Below, piece by piece: positions 31,001 to 46,000 of a stretch of 64,000 nucleotides of DNA. Numbering within the stretch: the stretch's first letter is position 1; each line of letters begins with the position of its first letter. Under the pieces are notes generated by a model, which was not told the DNA's origin, ran no database searches, and worked only from the letters and a program-made list of their open reading frames with translations. The DNA lies in the NCBI GenBank assembly GCA_963931865.1, contig OZ007506.1:6403393-6467392 (forward strand), given 5' to 3'. The position numbers and the translations under genes were made by a program. This DNA is from Axinella damicornis. Lineage: Eukaryota > Porifera > Demospongiae > Axinellida > Axinellidae.

Positions 31001-34000
31001 AGTCCCTGGAATCCGGTACAAACTCAGCTACTTTTACAGGTAGCTATATAGCTAACTGTAGACGTTTGGCAGTGAACGTTAAAATTCTTTCACCTCGTCA
31101 GAAAACTCCCCTGCATGTGGCAGTTGAGAATGGAAGTGCTGACACCGTGAGATACCTCATTAACAAGGGAGCCGATGTTAACATCAAAGATGACAATGGG
31201 GTAAGTGAGCGAAACTATACTGTTGAATCCATATCAGTATTACTGTTTTGGTCAGTACTGGAGATGGCAAGATGGCAAGCAGCATACACTTAACTACAAG
31301 GGCAAGAGCTACTTACCTACAGAACCGTTTGAGTTTTACAATAATTTTTCAAGGTCAATAATTACACCTCAATTGCAAACGATCTGCTGTAGGCATGTAC
31401 TAATATTAAGATCATGATGCGCATAACTACATGTCAATCTCCATTAGAAAACTCCCTTGCATGTGGCTGCTGAGAGTCACAACGCTGACGTAGTGAGATA
31501 CCTTGGTGAGAAGGGAGCTGATGTTAACGTGAGAGATAACAATGGGGTAAGTGAATGAGACTACTGCATGCATTATCCATACCATAAGAGCTACTTACCT
31601 ACAGAACCATTTGAACTTGCCGTGCTGTTTTGGTAGGCCCATTTATCATTAATGGCAAGACACAAGATGGCAAGCTGTATACACTTCACAACTATGTGAC
31701 ATGCATGCCCTGGTTACAATAGCTATACGTACCTGGACGGTATTGAGGTTGCCAAGCAATGTAGGGTCAATAAAACTGGATTGTAACTACTTTTTGTGTG
31801 AAAAATTGAATTCTGGTAAGGTAGAGTTTCACTTTTCTTTTTAGCTGAAACAGCCCTAGAGGACTGCTAAAGAGCAGTCGCAAGCTTTGAGTAGCACACT
31901 TCTCAGTGTGAGTTGTAAGGCTAGTGTCATCATTAATACCCGTGGCCACAAAGGAGGGTCTCCTCACTTGAAAGGTATACATGGCCCGAAGTGAGGTTGG
32001 GATTTCAGTGGTGGCTAGATTATGGCAGCGTATTTGACCTTTTCATTTTCTCATGAAGGTATGCTATCAAATCAACTGTGACGTTTATGGTGCTTATGCG
32101 GCATGCAGTGAATGTTAAACTCTCTTTAAATTCTCTCCATCAGCAAGCTCCCTTGCACGTGGCAGCTAGGAGTCACAATGCTGACACAGCGAACTATCTT
32201 GGTGACAAGGGAGCTGATGTCAACATCAGAGACGATAGTGGGGTAAGTGAATTGGACTAATGCTGACTCGGGCACGCTTTGGTAACTTAGAGTGTATTGT
32301 TAAATGGGATTTTGAGGTAGGCAGTCTAAGCTAGGGGTCCATGCATAGATTAAGTTATGCTCTTGACTGCATGTTACGTATCACTATGGAAGTCTCTGAG
32401 GTGCTTTAGTGGATGTTAAGCTGTGGGGCCAAATTTAGACATACGACGCTCAAGTAAACGGAAGACCTTTGCATGAACACTGCAAAATCTGGACCCAGTT
32501 TAACTGCGCTTCTGTACTAATATTCATTTGTCTTTCTTTCCACCAGAAAACTCCTCTGCATGTGGCAGCCGAGATTCACAATGTGGACACAGTAAGATAC
32601 CTTGGTGACAAGGGAGCTGATGTCAACATCAAAGATGATGAAGGGGTAAGTGAATGAGACTACTGCTTACTCCATATCGGTATTACTGTTTTGGTAGGGG
32701 TGTAATAATTACCCATATGTCATTACTTGCAAGGCAAGCAGTATACACTTAACTGTGTGACATGCCCCGAGTGCAAGGACGAGAGCTACTTACCTACAGA
32801 ACATAATGATTGTTCAATGCCAAGCAATGGAAGGTCAATGAATTGCATAAGCTGTACTGTAATGTAATCAATGTGTGATGGTACAAGTAACTTTTAGTGC
32901 TAATTAGTGAAATATAGTGTGTGATTGCATGCAAACTAGGTTCTCGTATAGCTGATATTATCATGACAATAGGTTATGGAGAAATATATGAGCTATAGGT
33001 AGCTAAATACTGGATACTTTAGGTCAATCTCAAATCATATTCATGCTATATAGGTGCATAGGTTGCATGAATACTAGCAGGAGCCCATAACGCTGCTTTG
33101 CGGCGCTCATAAGCTCCTGATACTAGCTGTGTATACATATCACTGTTACAGCATTAATAGACTTTTCATGCTATGTTTGCAACCAGCTCAGACAATTTTG
33201 TATGCTTGCTATAGAACACTCCCCTGCACTTGGCAGCTAAGGAAGGCTATCATGATGCAGTGAGGTGCCTTGTTGAAAACGGAGCTGATGTCAACATCAG
33301 AAATCACCATGGGGTAGGTGAATGAGATTACTCAGTGAGTGTTGTGTGTATGCAACGACATTGAAGTGCCGAGCTGTTGTGCTAGAGTGTTTTACCAGTT
33401 GTACTGTAATGGTTGGTATGTAATTCTGAGTATGACAGGTGATTATATGCTGAAGGTCACTATAGCAAACCAGCTATCACGCATTGTTGATGTTCAATTT
33501 GGCTCATTCTCTCCGTCAGACAACTCCACTGCGAATGGCAACCAGGAAGTGCCACAAGGACACACAGAAATACCTAGTTGACCAAGGAGCTGATGTCAAC
33601 ATCAAAGATGGCGTAAGTTACTGAGGGTACTGTCATTAATGCAAATTGTGAGGTGATTTATATCAGTTGATGTGAAATACATTTGAAGCACATGCAGGAT
33701 GCTTGCACTCAGTATAGTTAATCTGATGCTTGTGTAATTTTGATGACGAACTATAGACTAGACAAAAGCACCTAATGTGTGTCTGATTAGGGAAGTGGCT
33801 CTCAAGGTGTAAACGTTTGTGTAGTGGGAGCCTTAGTAGATCCTGAGGACCAAGTAACCAACCAGTCACCAGTCTGGACATGATTCGGGTACAGCTCAGG
33901 TCCTGATCAGCTAAATTGGCTGTTAGCTAGATGGCAATTTGTGGGTAGGTATGCATGGTCAGGGTTTCATACAGGATTTTTTGCTGGGGGGGGGGGGGAC

Positions 34001-37000
34001 ACATGGCAACCCATGCAAGCCCCACCCCCTCCCATTCCCTCGACACGTCATATCATACACAGGGTTGTGACCAACTGACATGTTTTTGACATGTTCAGAT
34101 CTGGGTATGTATTAGACTACCTACCTCACAACTTATCAGGGGCGGATACAGGATTTATGAAAGGGGGGCACCATATATTAAATGCTGCCGGAGGAAGTGC
34201 ATAGAGGTGTGTAGTGCTGATCAGTCCGCGCGAAGCGCGGAAATTTTTTTTCGCCTTCATTTTTTACTTCTCAGGATGGGCTCTCGTGGCACCTTCGCGC
34301 TTTGCACTGCAAGTTCCAGATGTACGAGGATTGCAGGTCCCAGGCCTGCCAGGGCCACCATGAGCTTCTTCCTTGCTCAAATTTCGCTCACAAACGTAAT
34401 ACGTACGTACACAGAGGGGTATACTAGATCGTGGTCTCGTTCCCAAGCAGTTTGGTTTCAGGCAATGCACGATATTGCGAGCTGAGGAGGCCAGGCCAGG
34501 AGTTGCAACATAGCGGCAGCAAGTTAGTAAGGAGGAAAATAAAAAGATCCGCCACTGCTTATACTGCTGCATGTCCAACCAGTTTAATATTAAATTTATA
34601 ATATTATTGTCTTCTGTTTTCTGGGGGGGGGGGGGGGGGGGGGGAAACTTCACCTGGGGGGGGGGGAAATCCCAGGGCGCCCCCCCCCCTCTGTATGAAA
34701 CCCTGATGGTGTAGACCAGGCTTTTCGCTGTCACTTCCTTATTATAATAATGCTACTTGTGTTGACCAGTCCTGGGAATGAGATTACCCCCACTTTCTTC
34801 TGTGATCCCTTTGTTGTAATGTATAAACTTGTGCCTCATTTGCCCATATTAGGAGGATGCGCTGGAGGACCTTACGAAGGTCATTCAAGAAGGTGATGTG
34901 GAGTCGTTCAATCGGCAACTAACAGAGGTTGAGGAGTTCTTCCAACGTGACAACACCATGGGAGAACGACTAGCTACCAGCGGTGTTCTGTGCTATGCTG
35001 CATTGGCTGGGTCCACTCCAGTGATGGATACCCTGATTCAGAAGGGTGTAGGTAGGGCCTCTTACAAGCTCAGAAGCGGTGCATGTAGCTATAGTGTGTG
35101 ATATGTAAGCTGTTAAAATGGGGTGCTCATTCACATGCTTTGGATGGTTCCGTGGTTTCCATGGTAACCTTGACAGGGTTTCAATGGGCATGGATCCACA
35201 CAATAAGGTGTATACAACAAATTACCATGGCAGCTAGTACTCAACGGGGGCATATATTTCATCCAGTACCTCCTATGATTATAGTGTGTAGCTAAAAAAG
35301 TGTCTGATCTCGCAAGTATACGATACCTCATTTGAATTGGAAGAGAAAGGAAAAATGGAACAACCTATTGCTGGAAGCTTTGTAAAAGTGAAATGGCTTG
35401 TTTATACCCTCTAGATGTCAACACCAAGTCAAACATTGAGATTGATGGGTATGAGCGACAGGTGCGTAATACCACTACAGACTCCCAACTTGTACTGCTG
35501 CATGGTTTCAGTTTCAATGTAATAACATTAGTAGTTATAACAAGATAATTTACTTCACACAACTTGCATGTGCATGCTACTGTTCTGAGGTTGAGGATTG
35601 ATACCTACTAGTAAAGAGATACCAATAACAGAAGTGCAGCTTAGGCGCGAAACTCATCCATAATATGTGTGTATGATGATTATGAGAGAACACCTGGAAT
35701 AACAGCCACATCATCTGTATATAATATTATGATCACAATTAGAATCTTTTTTCACTCTGATGCAAATCAATTTATATCCAAATTAAGCACTCTGTTTCCC
35801 TCATGATCAGCAAGTCATACATAATTGTGTGATTGTGTAGATATATGTATGTCATGCATGTGAATGCAAATGACTTACTTAGTTATAGAGTATGTCCTGA
35901 GGTGAGATAAGATGTATTGTGGACCACCTACAAGTACTTTGGCAATTAGCAATAAGGAATGTTGATGTTACATTAGTGAATGTTGTAAGCTTTGTTTCTT
36001 TCTCTCCATCAGTTGACTCCCTTGCATGTGGCAGCTGAGAGTGGCAATGTTGACACTGTGAGATACATTGTAGAGAAGGGAGTTGATGTCAACATCAAGG
36101 ACAATATTGGGGTGAGTGAATGAGTCTACTACAAGTGAAAACTTTATTGATGACTGGCAAGACACTAGATAGCCATGCAACGTACTATGTGACAGTAGTT
36201 ACATGAGAACAAGTTGATTGTTGTCAAGCAAACTGAAGTGAATGACATCACATAGATAATAGCTGGACATTGAGGGAATGGGTCCCATATTTGGCAGTGA
36301 GCTTCTTTTCACATGATACACTGTTGTAATGGAAATGATATGAAATGTCACAGTTTGCAAACAAGCAAAGACATTGGTGTACTATTTGGATACCACTGAT
36401 CTGTATTATGCAGAAGCAGCTGTTTATAGCAAATATCATGGCTATGAGTTTTCAATGGGCTGCTGACAAAGTATCATGCGTCCAAGGTTCTGTCAATAGT
36501 AATCCCGTATTTCCACAATCAAATTCTGCCCTTCTTTATTGGCCACCCTCGAATGATAGCCGCACCTCCAGTAGGGCTGAACGAATTAAACGTTACCCTT
36601 GTTTAGTAGCCGCGGCTAGTATTCGAGTAGCATGTGAGTGATTTCATGCGGAGGTAGCTCTGGGTGAAGTGCTTTGTCTAGCGCTAAGTAGGGGAATGAC
36701 CATGACTGTTTTGCTGTGAGTATGAAGAGAGGAGAACAGATTGTTGGTCATGTACCCCAAGCTGTCTGGCATTTCCTGAGGCACGGAGGGTGACCTAAGT
36801 TGAAGTGGATTGGAAGTACTGTGTATGTACTGCTTTTGTAGCAAAGGAAAACTTTCGCAGCGGTGGAGAAAAATTTTCTCCACCACTGCGAGATAAAATC
36901 TGGGTGGAGGCCTTGGAACGAGGCTACATAATCACCACGGCAAACTTTTTCTCAAAGCCATTACAATCATATATTTTGCCACAGTTTACAATAAATGTTG

Positions 37001-40000
37001 CCCTTGATTAGTGGCCACCCTCAATTAGTAGCCAGAAGCGTAGTAAATCGCGTAATGAAACTAGAGGTGTTCATAGAACACAAACCCCGCGCTGAACGTC
37101 AGGCCAGGATACATGCAGTGCAGCTACAATCGACGTGACATCTCTGCCGATGCGCAACGGCGAACAGGGCTGCTATTGCATATACTGTGTTCGTGTATGG
37201 CCATATCCAAGGTGTGGGAGTGACCGCTTACCGTATATACTATATTGTGAAGCTGGAGAGGTGGGGCCAAATGTTACGAATAATAGGAAATAGCTGGAAA
37301 AAACAGCCGAAACAATAGCCATGATGTCTGTGAAGTACATAGATCGTGAGAAAGCACTGTTTCCTAGCGGTCATCTCGAAGCATGAAGTTTCCAAATGCA
37401 CTGCGTGTCCTGTTCTTGAAGTCACGAAGAGGTGGAGCCAATGTTATGAATAGTTATGAAAAGTAGGAAATAGCCGAAATACAGCGAAACGGAGCGCCTT
37501 GACTTCAGTCAGGTACACATAGAGCAGTTTTTTGCTATTTGCTATTGTTTGACTCCATTTCGACGGTTTATGAGAGTTACGTTTATGAGAGTAGATTTCT
37601 ATTTTTTTTGGTGGACAGACAGACAGACACCAAAACCGATTGCTTAACCCCGCTTCGCGCATGCGCGCGCGGGGTAATAAAAGTTGCCGTGGCATTTGAT
37701 CGCAAAAATACGGTATTTGTAGGGCTGTCTCAGCAGGTCACATTATGTATGCAAATTGTTACAGTATATAACATGGTACCAAAAAATGTTGAGAATATTG
37801 TACGTATTGAGCTGGTGAATGCAACACTTTGTTTCTTTCTCTTCATCAGTTGACTCCCTTGCACGATGCAGCTAGGAGTGGGAATGTCGAAACTGTGAGA
37901 TACCTTGTTGACAATGGAGCAGATGTCCACATCAAAGATTCATTTACAGGAGTAAGCGAATGGGACTACCATCAATTCACAATAAATTATATCTTTGTCG
38001 TTTTGGATAAGTTGATTATACTGGCAAGACACAAGATAGCCAGCAGTTTACATACAACTGTGTGACATGTCGTGGTTACCGGCACAAGAATGACACTGTT
38101 TGCTGCGAATAGCTTCTTCCACGTACAGACCAGTGGGATCCATAATTATGTTTATTCGGAAATGTGTTTGAGCTTATACTAATCACATTACTGATGACAC
38201 GTTACCTGTTCGACAATAACCGCCTCCTCTACCACAGAAAATTTATATTTAAAGCTCCGTCCGTGCTTTCTCTCAGCAGGTCATGCATATAATGTGGATA
38301 GTTATGTACAATGTCATTGTTATGCATGTCTGAAGTTTTTGCTGAACAAGCATGATTGCTCCATCTCTAGGAGTGTATGTTCTGATACGAAATTAGAATT
38401 CCACCAGTGGAAAATGAAAATATTGTATTTGTCAAGTTATGAGCACATGCCCAAGCTTGGCACCAATACCCCAGCTAAGAACATTGTTGAGGTAATGGAC
38501 ATTTATTTCTCCCCATCAGTGGACTCCCCTGCATGTGGCAGCTAGGAGAGGCAACGTTGAAACAGTGAGATGTCTTGTTGACAACGGAGCTGGTGTCAAC
38601 ATCAAGGGATATAAGGGGGTAAGTGAATGACTGCTGATGACTCCATATGAATAGTTAGAAGAGTAACCTCATACTTGCAAGACAAAACCCAGGCAGTACT
38701 TGGATAATTTTCTATGCCTGAAATCCCCCCCCCCCCCCCCCCCCCCCCCCCAAATTAGGTAATCACCCAGACAAGCTTACATTATTATCCCTGGGAGAGT
38801 ATGTTCCGAATTGAGAGTTCCACAGGTGCATGACGTACAAGTAGCAGTGTGTAGCTAATTAGCCCATTGTGACAGCAACTTGAAGGCATAATATTGAAAA
38901 GAGTACATGCATGACCACTGGTATTGTACATGCATGACCACTGGTATTGTAATATGGTAAGAGTAGCTACATGCATGACCACTGGTATTGTAATACATGC
39001 ATGACCACTGGTATTGTAATGTGGTATGAAATATTGTAGTGAAAGTATCTGTCTCTCCATTAGGTGACTCCCCTGCATGAGGCAGCTGGGTTTGGCAATC
39101 TGGAGACAGTGCAATACCTCGTTGACAACGGAGCTGATGTTGACATCAAAGATGACAATGGGGTAAGTGAATGAGACAGCTGCTGACTCGATCCATATGT
39201 CAGTATGCCTGAAGTTTTACCAACACAAGTTGTTAACGGTATCTTTCTCTCTATCAGTGCACTCCACTGCATGAAGCAACTAAGAGTGGCAATGTTGACA
39301 CAGTGATATACCTTGGTGACAGGGTAGCTGATGTCAACGTCAAAGATGACAATGGAGTAAGTCAATTGACAGTGCATGATGACGTCATCATCATTGCTAC
39401 GCCGCCCGGGCCCGGCGCCCCCCGCAATGACAGTGATGTCATCATGCACTCTTGAGTAAGTGCATGATTCAGACTACTGCTAACTCCATGTTGTTCAATG
39501 TATTAACCTTTACCGATTACTGGCAAGACGCATGCAAGATAGCAAGCATTATACACTGAGATCTCTACGACTGTGTGACATACCATATAGTACAGTACTT
39601 ACTGCAGCCAGGATGATTCATTGTTGCCAAGTGAATGGTACCAAAATCCTGAGAATATTGCCATGAGGTAGTGAATGTTGATGTTTGTTTCTTTCCTCCA
39701 TTAGTGCACTCCCCTGCATGAGGCAGCTAAGAGTGGCAATGCTGACACAGTGAGATACATTGTAGAGAAGGGAGCTGATGTCGACATCAAGGCTGGCTAT
39801 TGGGGAGTAAGTGCATAAATAAAACTGCTGCAGACTCACTGTTTACTGTTTGCTGGCAAGTTACGAGATATATAGCAAGCAGCATTTAGCTGTACGCACC
39901 TATGTGACATGCTCTCATCACATGGAGTATGTACATGCACTTACGTGCTATTGTTCTGGTACATATCTTTAGATTCGGAACGCTTTTCCGACATGCATTT

Positions 40001-43000
40001 GTAGCACAGCTTCACTACAAACCAGTGCAAAACCGGAAGGCCTCTTCCAAATTGGGAGTTTTCTTCTGAACATGCGGAAGAGTTCTTCCAAAGAGTGCTG
40101 GCTTTGTATGTACCAACGATGCAGCTTTGCTTATGGATCTTCCGGAGCTGAGTTTATAGTCTTCCAGAGCTGCATTTAGGTCTTCCAGGGATGCATTTGT
40201 AACGGACACCCCAGCGACGGTGGAATCTCGGCATCAATGTTAAATACACAATGTCGTACTGTAATTGCCAAGCAAAGCAAATTGAATTGAGTGTCATCCT
40301 GTACTATTAGCTGGATGGACTTTGGGGGGAAGGATCCCACATGCAATCACATTTTAAAACAGAAGGTTTGATGTACGTAGTATATAGAAAGGGTATGTGA
40401 TGCCACTGTTTGCTGTAAACAGCATCTTCGAATTCCACATAATATATAGATTAGCAGATCCATATACCAACATCTTGGTTTATTAATTTGCAGCAAGATG
40501 GCAATGAGTTTGGGCTGCTAATACTCAGATGGAATTCTTCAATATCATGTAGTACGAGGTTCTGCTGATCCATTGGTTTTTAATCACTTTTTTGATGTGT
40601 GGAACTTATTGCAATAATTTCCCTAGAAGAGTACATAATATTATACATTCTGAACTGAGATTAGGATTCCACCAGTAGCAAGTCAAACATAGTACATAGC
40701 AGTGTGTGTGGCCTCCACTAACATGCATTGTGAAAGCAACTTCGAATTTGAGGCAAAGGAGCACATGCCCACTGGTATGCTAAGCATGGTACCAAAATCC
40801 TGAGAGTATATGTAGCTATTGAGGTAGTGAACACTGAATGTTTCTTTCCCGTCCATCAGTACACTCCCCTGTATGAGGCAGCTAGGAGTGACAATGTTGA
40901 CACTGTGAGATACCTTGTTGAGAACGGAGCTGGTATTGACATCAAAGATGGGTATTTGGGAGTAAGTGACTACCTTAGACTTCATATCAATCTTGATATT
41001 GTAGACGTAAGTGTGTAAACTTATTATACTGTCAGGCCCCAAGATAGCCAGTAGTACAACCAAGGGCGCAATGCGCCGTTGGTACAACTGTGTGAAATGT
41101 GGATGTAGTGGTTGCAAGAAATTTTGCGGTTGATGCTGAAATCACACAGAATGATGGGGAAGGGGTCACAAAGTTAATTGATAGTGAGCTTTCAGTCAAT
41201 ACACAAATGCACATTAAATACAGTAGCTATACGTCTGATGTACTGTGTGATAATAAACTGCCTCTGATACAAAGTATCAGCTGAAGTGCTGTGTTTTGCC
41301 TCAGCAGGTCACGTACAGTTAGCCTCGTTCCCAGGCCCCGCCCAGCTTTTCATCGCTTTGTACGTGGGAGAGCCTGGGAACGAGGCTAGGTCACAGTCAT
41401 GTATATTATGATTGAAGCAATTACCCAGACAAGCTTACATGCATTATTACAATAATCTTCCTAGGAGAGTACATTCAGAAGATTAGAATTCATCAGTGGC
41501 AAGCCAAAAATACCCCAGCAGCATATTTGGCCTCCACTGACCCACTGTGACAACTTAATAAGTTAGTTCACAGGTATATATAAAGTCCTTAACTTGACTG
41601 TATAGCTAAGTTATTTACGGATGTCATTTGACACACCTTCAATGGCATAGCTACGGGTTTGGGCTTAGAATACCCTAAAGCTAGATTGAGTGAGTCCAAT
41701 GTTCTGTCCATTCATCAGTGCAATAATTGTGTCACTATAAGATCTTTTCTATCCATCAGTGGACTCCCTTGTATGTGGCAGCTAGGTATGGCAACGTTGG
41801 CACAGTGAGATATCTTGGTGACATGGGAGCTGATATCAACATCAAGGATGCTGCGGGGGTACGTGAATGAGACTTGGGTATTTACGGAACAAATCGGAAA
41901 TACTTTTTCAACCAGCTATAAAGACCAACTGTAGATATGGGGTTGTGAATGATATATAAACACTTTCTATCCATCAGAAAACACCCCTGCATGTGGCAGT
42001 TAGGAGTGGCAGTTTTGACACTGTGAGATACCTTGTTGACAAAGGAGCTGATGTCAACATTACGAATGATGAGGGGGTAAGTGAATGAGAATAAACCAAT
42101 GACCTATTTTAGGTAAGAAGGTATACAGGATGTTGACAAATAGACCTGATGTCTAGCCTCGTTCCCAGACTCCTCCCCCTGCACGTGCCAATGAAAAATA
42201 CAAGGGGAGCCTGGGAACGAGGCTACCTGATGTCTGCATCAAGAGCTAATTTGGGGTGAGTATACGAAATTAAGGCCCCCAACAGCAAAACAGGTGTGGG
42301 AGATGTACTGCAAACAACCAAAAGATAGAGGTTGGAGTGTCCTGCAGGGAATGAGGGTAGTGTATCTCATTGAGAGAGAAAAGTTTTGTCATGATGGGGA
42401 ATCCAGAGGCCATCGATTCTTTTGCTGTACATAACTATAGTTAAAGTACTGCAGTGAACGAGAAATATTGCACAAGGGCATGATCAAGAGGCTAATATAG
42501 CAGAAGGCAAAGCCAAGTGCTATACTTGCCTCGAGACCATGCCCACATGCAATATTTTCCATAGTGCAAGAGCGTAAGCGGTACTTTAACTGGTTTATTG
42601 CAGCATATAAGGAGCCCTATTTCCAGCGTTATAGTGGAAAATATAGCATGCACTGTTTACCTTTGACACACTTCAGCCCTTTCATCCTCTATGACTTCAT
42701 ACAAAGAAATACTTGTATAGCTACTTCCTATACTGTATTGTTGTAGCAAACACCTTTACACTGGGCATGTGACGGTGGAAGTACTGAGACTGTGAAGTAT
42801 TTATTGGAGAAAGGGGCAGACCCAACGGCTAAGGATAAAGACGGTGAAAACTCCCTCGCTTCGGCCATTGATTCCAGACGCAAGTAAGATCAGTACTACA
42901 GTAACATATGTGCAGCTGTGAGTCTAATGAGTAATGACATGCAACACAAAACCATCAGCCTTCAAACCCTCTTTGAACTACTTCCAACCGTGGGACAAAC

Positions 43001-46000
43001 AATGTTTAGGGTTCGAACTAGTACACAAGAATGTCGTATTCTACATGGATTGTGAGTTACTACACTGCGTTTCATGGCTTAAAGTTCATTGTAAGAATCC
43101 ACAAAGTCTGACGATTTGTTATATGGATATTTTTTGCCTTTTTTGGTGAGTGCATACTATATTCGATACACACCCAAGTTCACATGTAAAAGGGGTGTGG
43201 TACATGGTGCGCACTAGGTATACTCTACAGTAACTCGATCAATCAAGTAAATGAGTAACAGGCATTGCATATACTAATGTAATCACTGAGCTTGACTAGT
43301 GTCACTCCGTTGCAGAAGCAATCCATGGTATTTGTAGCTATAGATACATTCAATCATATACCCACTGACTATTGCTTTTGCTTTGGCCATATATAACCCT
43401 ATTTCATCTGGATAGTGATGTTGCTGCGCTCCTACTGGACCATGACATTGGGGAGGAGAGTATGTTGAGGAGTTCTTTGAGGGGTACAACCCTTATGAGA
43501 AAGCTGATTGCTTTCATGCCAGGTAGGCTAGAGCTAATACCAAGCTAGAGTTTAAAACTCTTATTGTTGCATGATTTTCCCTGCCTAATTTACAATGTAA
43601 CAACACTACATTCCCATATTTAATTATTCCGCGTAGATGTTGCTGAGGTGGCATTCAATAAGTGCGTTACCACCAATGAAGGCAAAGAAGATTCCAAGGG
43701 AAATGAAGTGCATGCTACTAGTGAAACCTTTGAGGTTGACTACAACTATGAGTTTCTTGAAGATTTCCCGGATAAACACTCCTCAGACAGGTAGGGTATA
43801 CCATTGACGGTATATACTCCATGCTGGTATGGGATAACCGTAGAGATCACTAGTCATTGTGATCCTCTGTTCCCCAGCAGTGCTGAGTCCTGGCGTCCAA
43901 AGAAGTTCACAAAGTACAATCACCCCCTCTACCTGATTGTGAGTAAGGCAGTTACAAATATTGGTTTTCAGATCAGCTGCTGATTGAAGATGGAGGTATA
44001 GTAGATCATGGATGACACAAACCTTGTTTAATTCGTGAACTTTGAGATGTGAAAACCTTTGATAGCAGCTGGCTAGCCCACAATGTAATGGGCATTCTGA
44101 TAGTGCAGTCACTCTTTACTCCAGCTTGAGAGGTAAATGTACTGCTCAACGTCTCACTTAGCCTCATTCCCAGGCCTTCTATTGCAAGTGACAAACGCTG
44201 GGGTAAGAAGGCCTGGGAACGAGGCTATCACTTGTTGGCAGTCAGGTTAGTAGTTATATTGTTCTACACCTGTAAACCCAAGGTTTAAATTCTTCCCTTT
44301 GCTGTGAATTCATTCTTAGTTTTTTTTTGATTGCAGAAGAAGCATGGCTGCTCAAGCCTCTTGAAGCACCCATTGGTGATCAGCCTGCTTGACTACAAGT
44401 GGACCACATTTGGACGGTACCAATTCTTTGGGAATCTCTTTATCTACCTCGTCTTTCTTGCATTTCTGACAGGATATGGTCTCACAGTCCTCAGCCCTTT
44501 GGAGAAAACATGTTAGCACATCTTATACTCATTGTAATGCTAGCTATTGTGATAGAAGTTTTTTCCATATCGTACAGGTGTTGATGTGTTGAATGGATCA
44601 TTCAGTGGGACAGCACCAGAGGATTGCAAAGGTGCGACTGTTGCAGAAATACTAATGCATTTACTTCAGTGCGTGGTATCATTCTAATTGTTCATAACAT
44701 CCAGGTTTATCAGTTCATGAGTACCGATTCCTCTACGTTGGTGCTGCACTTACCTTTCTGACTGCATTCGTCCGTATGGCAGCAGAGATCGTCCAACTCT
44801 GCCGCCACCCACTGCAGTACCTGCTGGACTGGGTCAACTGGTTGGAGCTTCCACTTTACCTATTCTCCATGATATTCACATTTGTATTTGCCACCCCCTG
44901 TCTGTGTGTTTACAGCTGGCAGTGGCAATTTGGAGTGGTAGCTGTATTTCTTGGATGGGTCGGACTAATAAACTTTCTCCAGAAATGGCCCGTCACGGGA
45001 GTCTACGTTCTGATGTTTGTGAATATCATTGGCTCATTTGCAAAGATAGCCTTTCTGGCTGTGTTGCTGGTGATTGCCTTTGCTCTGGCATTCTACATGC
45101 TGTTTTTTGAACCAGATGAGACGGTTAGTGAAATTAATGGTGCATATACTTGAGCTTTAAGTTGATGCTGATTGGTTAGCTACCTCTGTGATCATGGGGA
45201 GCTTAGACATCCTCGATTTTTAGCTTTTCATAATTCAATGTCTACTTCCTAGTGATTCAACTTGCATTTCAGCTAAGCACACCAGAAATGTCTGTAGTTG
45301 ATGTGACATTATCGCTTGCTAATAATGGGTTGTATATATGGGTTAGTAAATACGGTTCATCAGGTTTTTCATGCTTGTCAGTTGATGAAGTTCATCAACT
45401 GACAAGCATGAAACCTGATGAACCGAGAAGCACCAAAAATCTAAATCTGTATCACTATACTTTGTTACAAGAGCATTCAACCATAATACCAGTTATAGCT
45501 AGGTTGTGTTGCCATTGCCTTGTTGTAGCTATAGTACAGTACAGAATGAGAACTTGGGAAGTTATGAATTTAATTCCTGAACTATCCCCCCCCCCCCAAC
45601 TAATGTAACGCCATACAAACTAGAAGATATATGCTCACAAAAAACGCATTACTGATACAACTTGTGTCCATCCTCCAGCGTACTGGCTTCTCCCACCCTG
45701 GACGAGCCATTGTGAAAGTGATGGCCATGACCATTGGAGAACTGGATTATGATAACCTATACCATCAGGAGGAAGGTGACGATGAGATAGCCTTTCTATC
45801 AGTATCATTCCTTCTCTGGATCATCTTCCTCGTCCTGATGCCAGTTCTGTTGAGCAACTTGCTGGTTAGTTGCTATTTCTTCTGCAACTGTTGTAGCAAG
45901 ATACTGCTTTAGACATAATAGACTAGTACATGATGGTTACATAGGAAAGCTTGGCTGTTTGCTAAGAAATCACAAACTGAATCATTAGATAATAGTACTC

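Noticed and set aside
34207..34485. 92-codon open frame
   Set aside because: Lies inside a nested repeat; composition and lack of similarity suggest chance.
34853..35051. Start of a separate second ankyrin gene
   Set aside because: No initiator exon like 28009-28080 is present upstream, and phase 0 continues cleanly from exon 33520-33612; an internal duplication of one gene is simpler, though transcripts should confirm.
40015..40209. Minus-strand 64-codon frame with [16 protein letters not shown] repeats
   Set aside because: Comes from a short CTTCCRGAGCTG-type repeat inside a TRPA intron, with no splice support.
45252..45608. 118-codon plus-strand frame between TRPA S5 and pore exons
   Set aside because: It spans a perfect palindrome; the channel family requires direct joining of 45123 to 45679, which is in phase.
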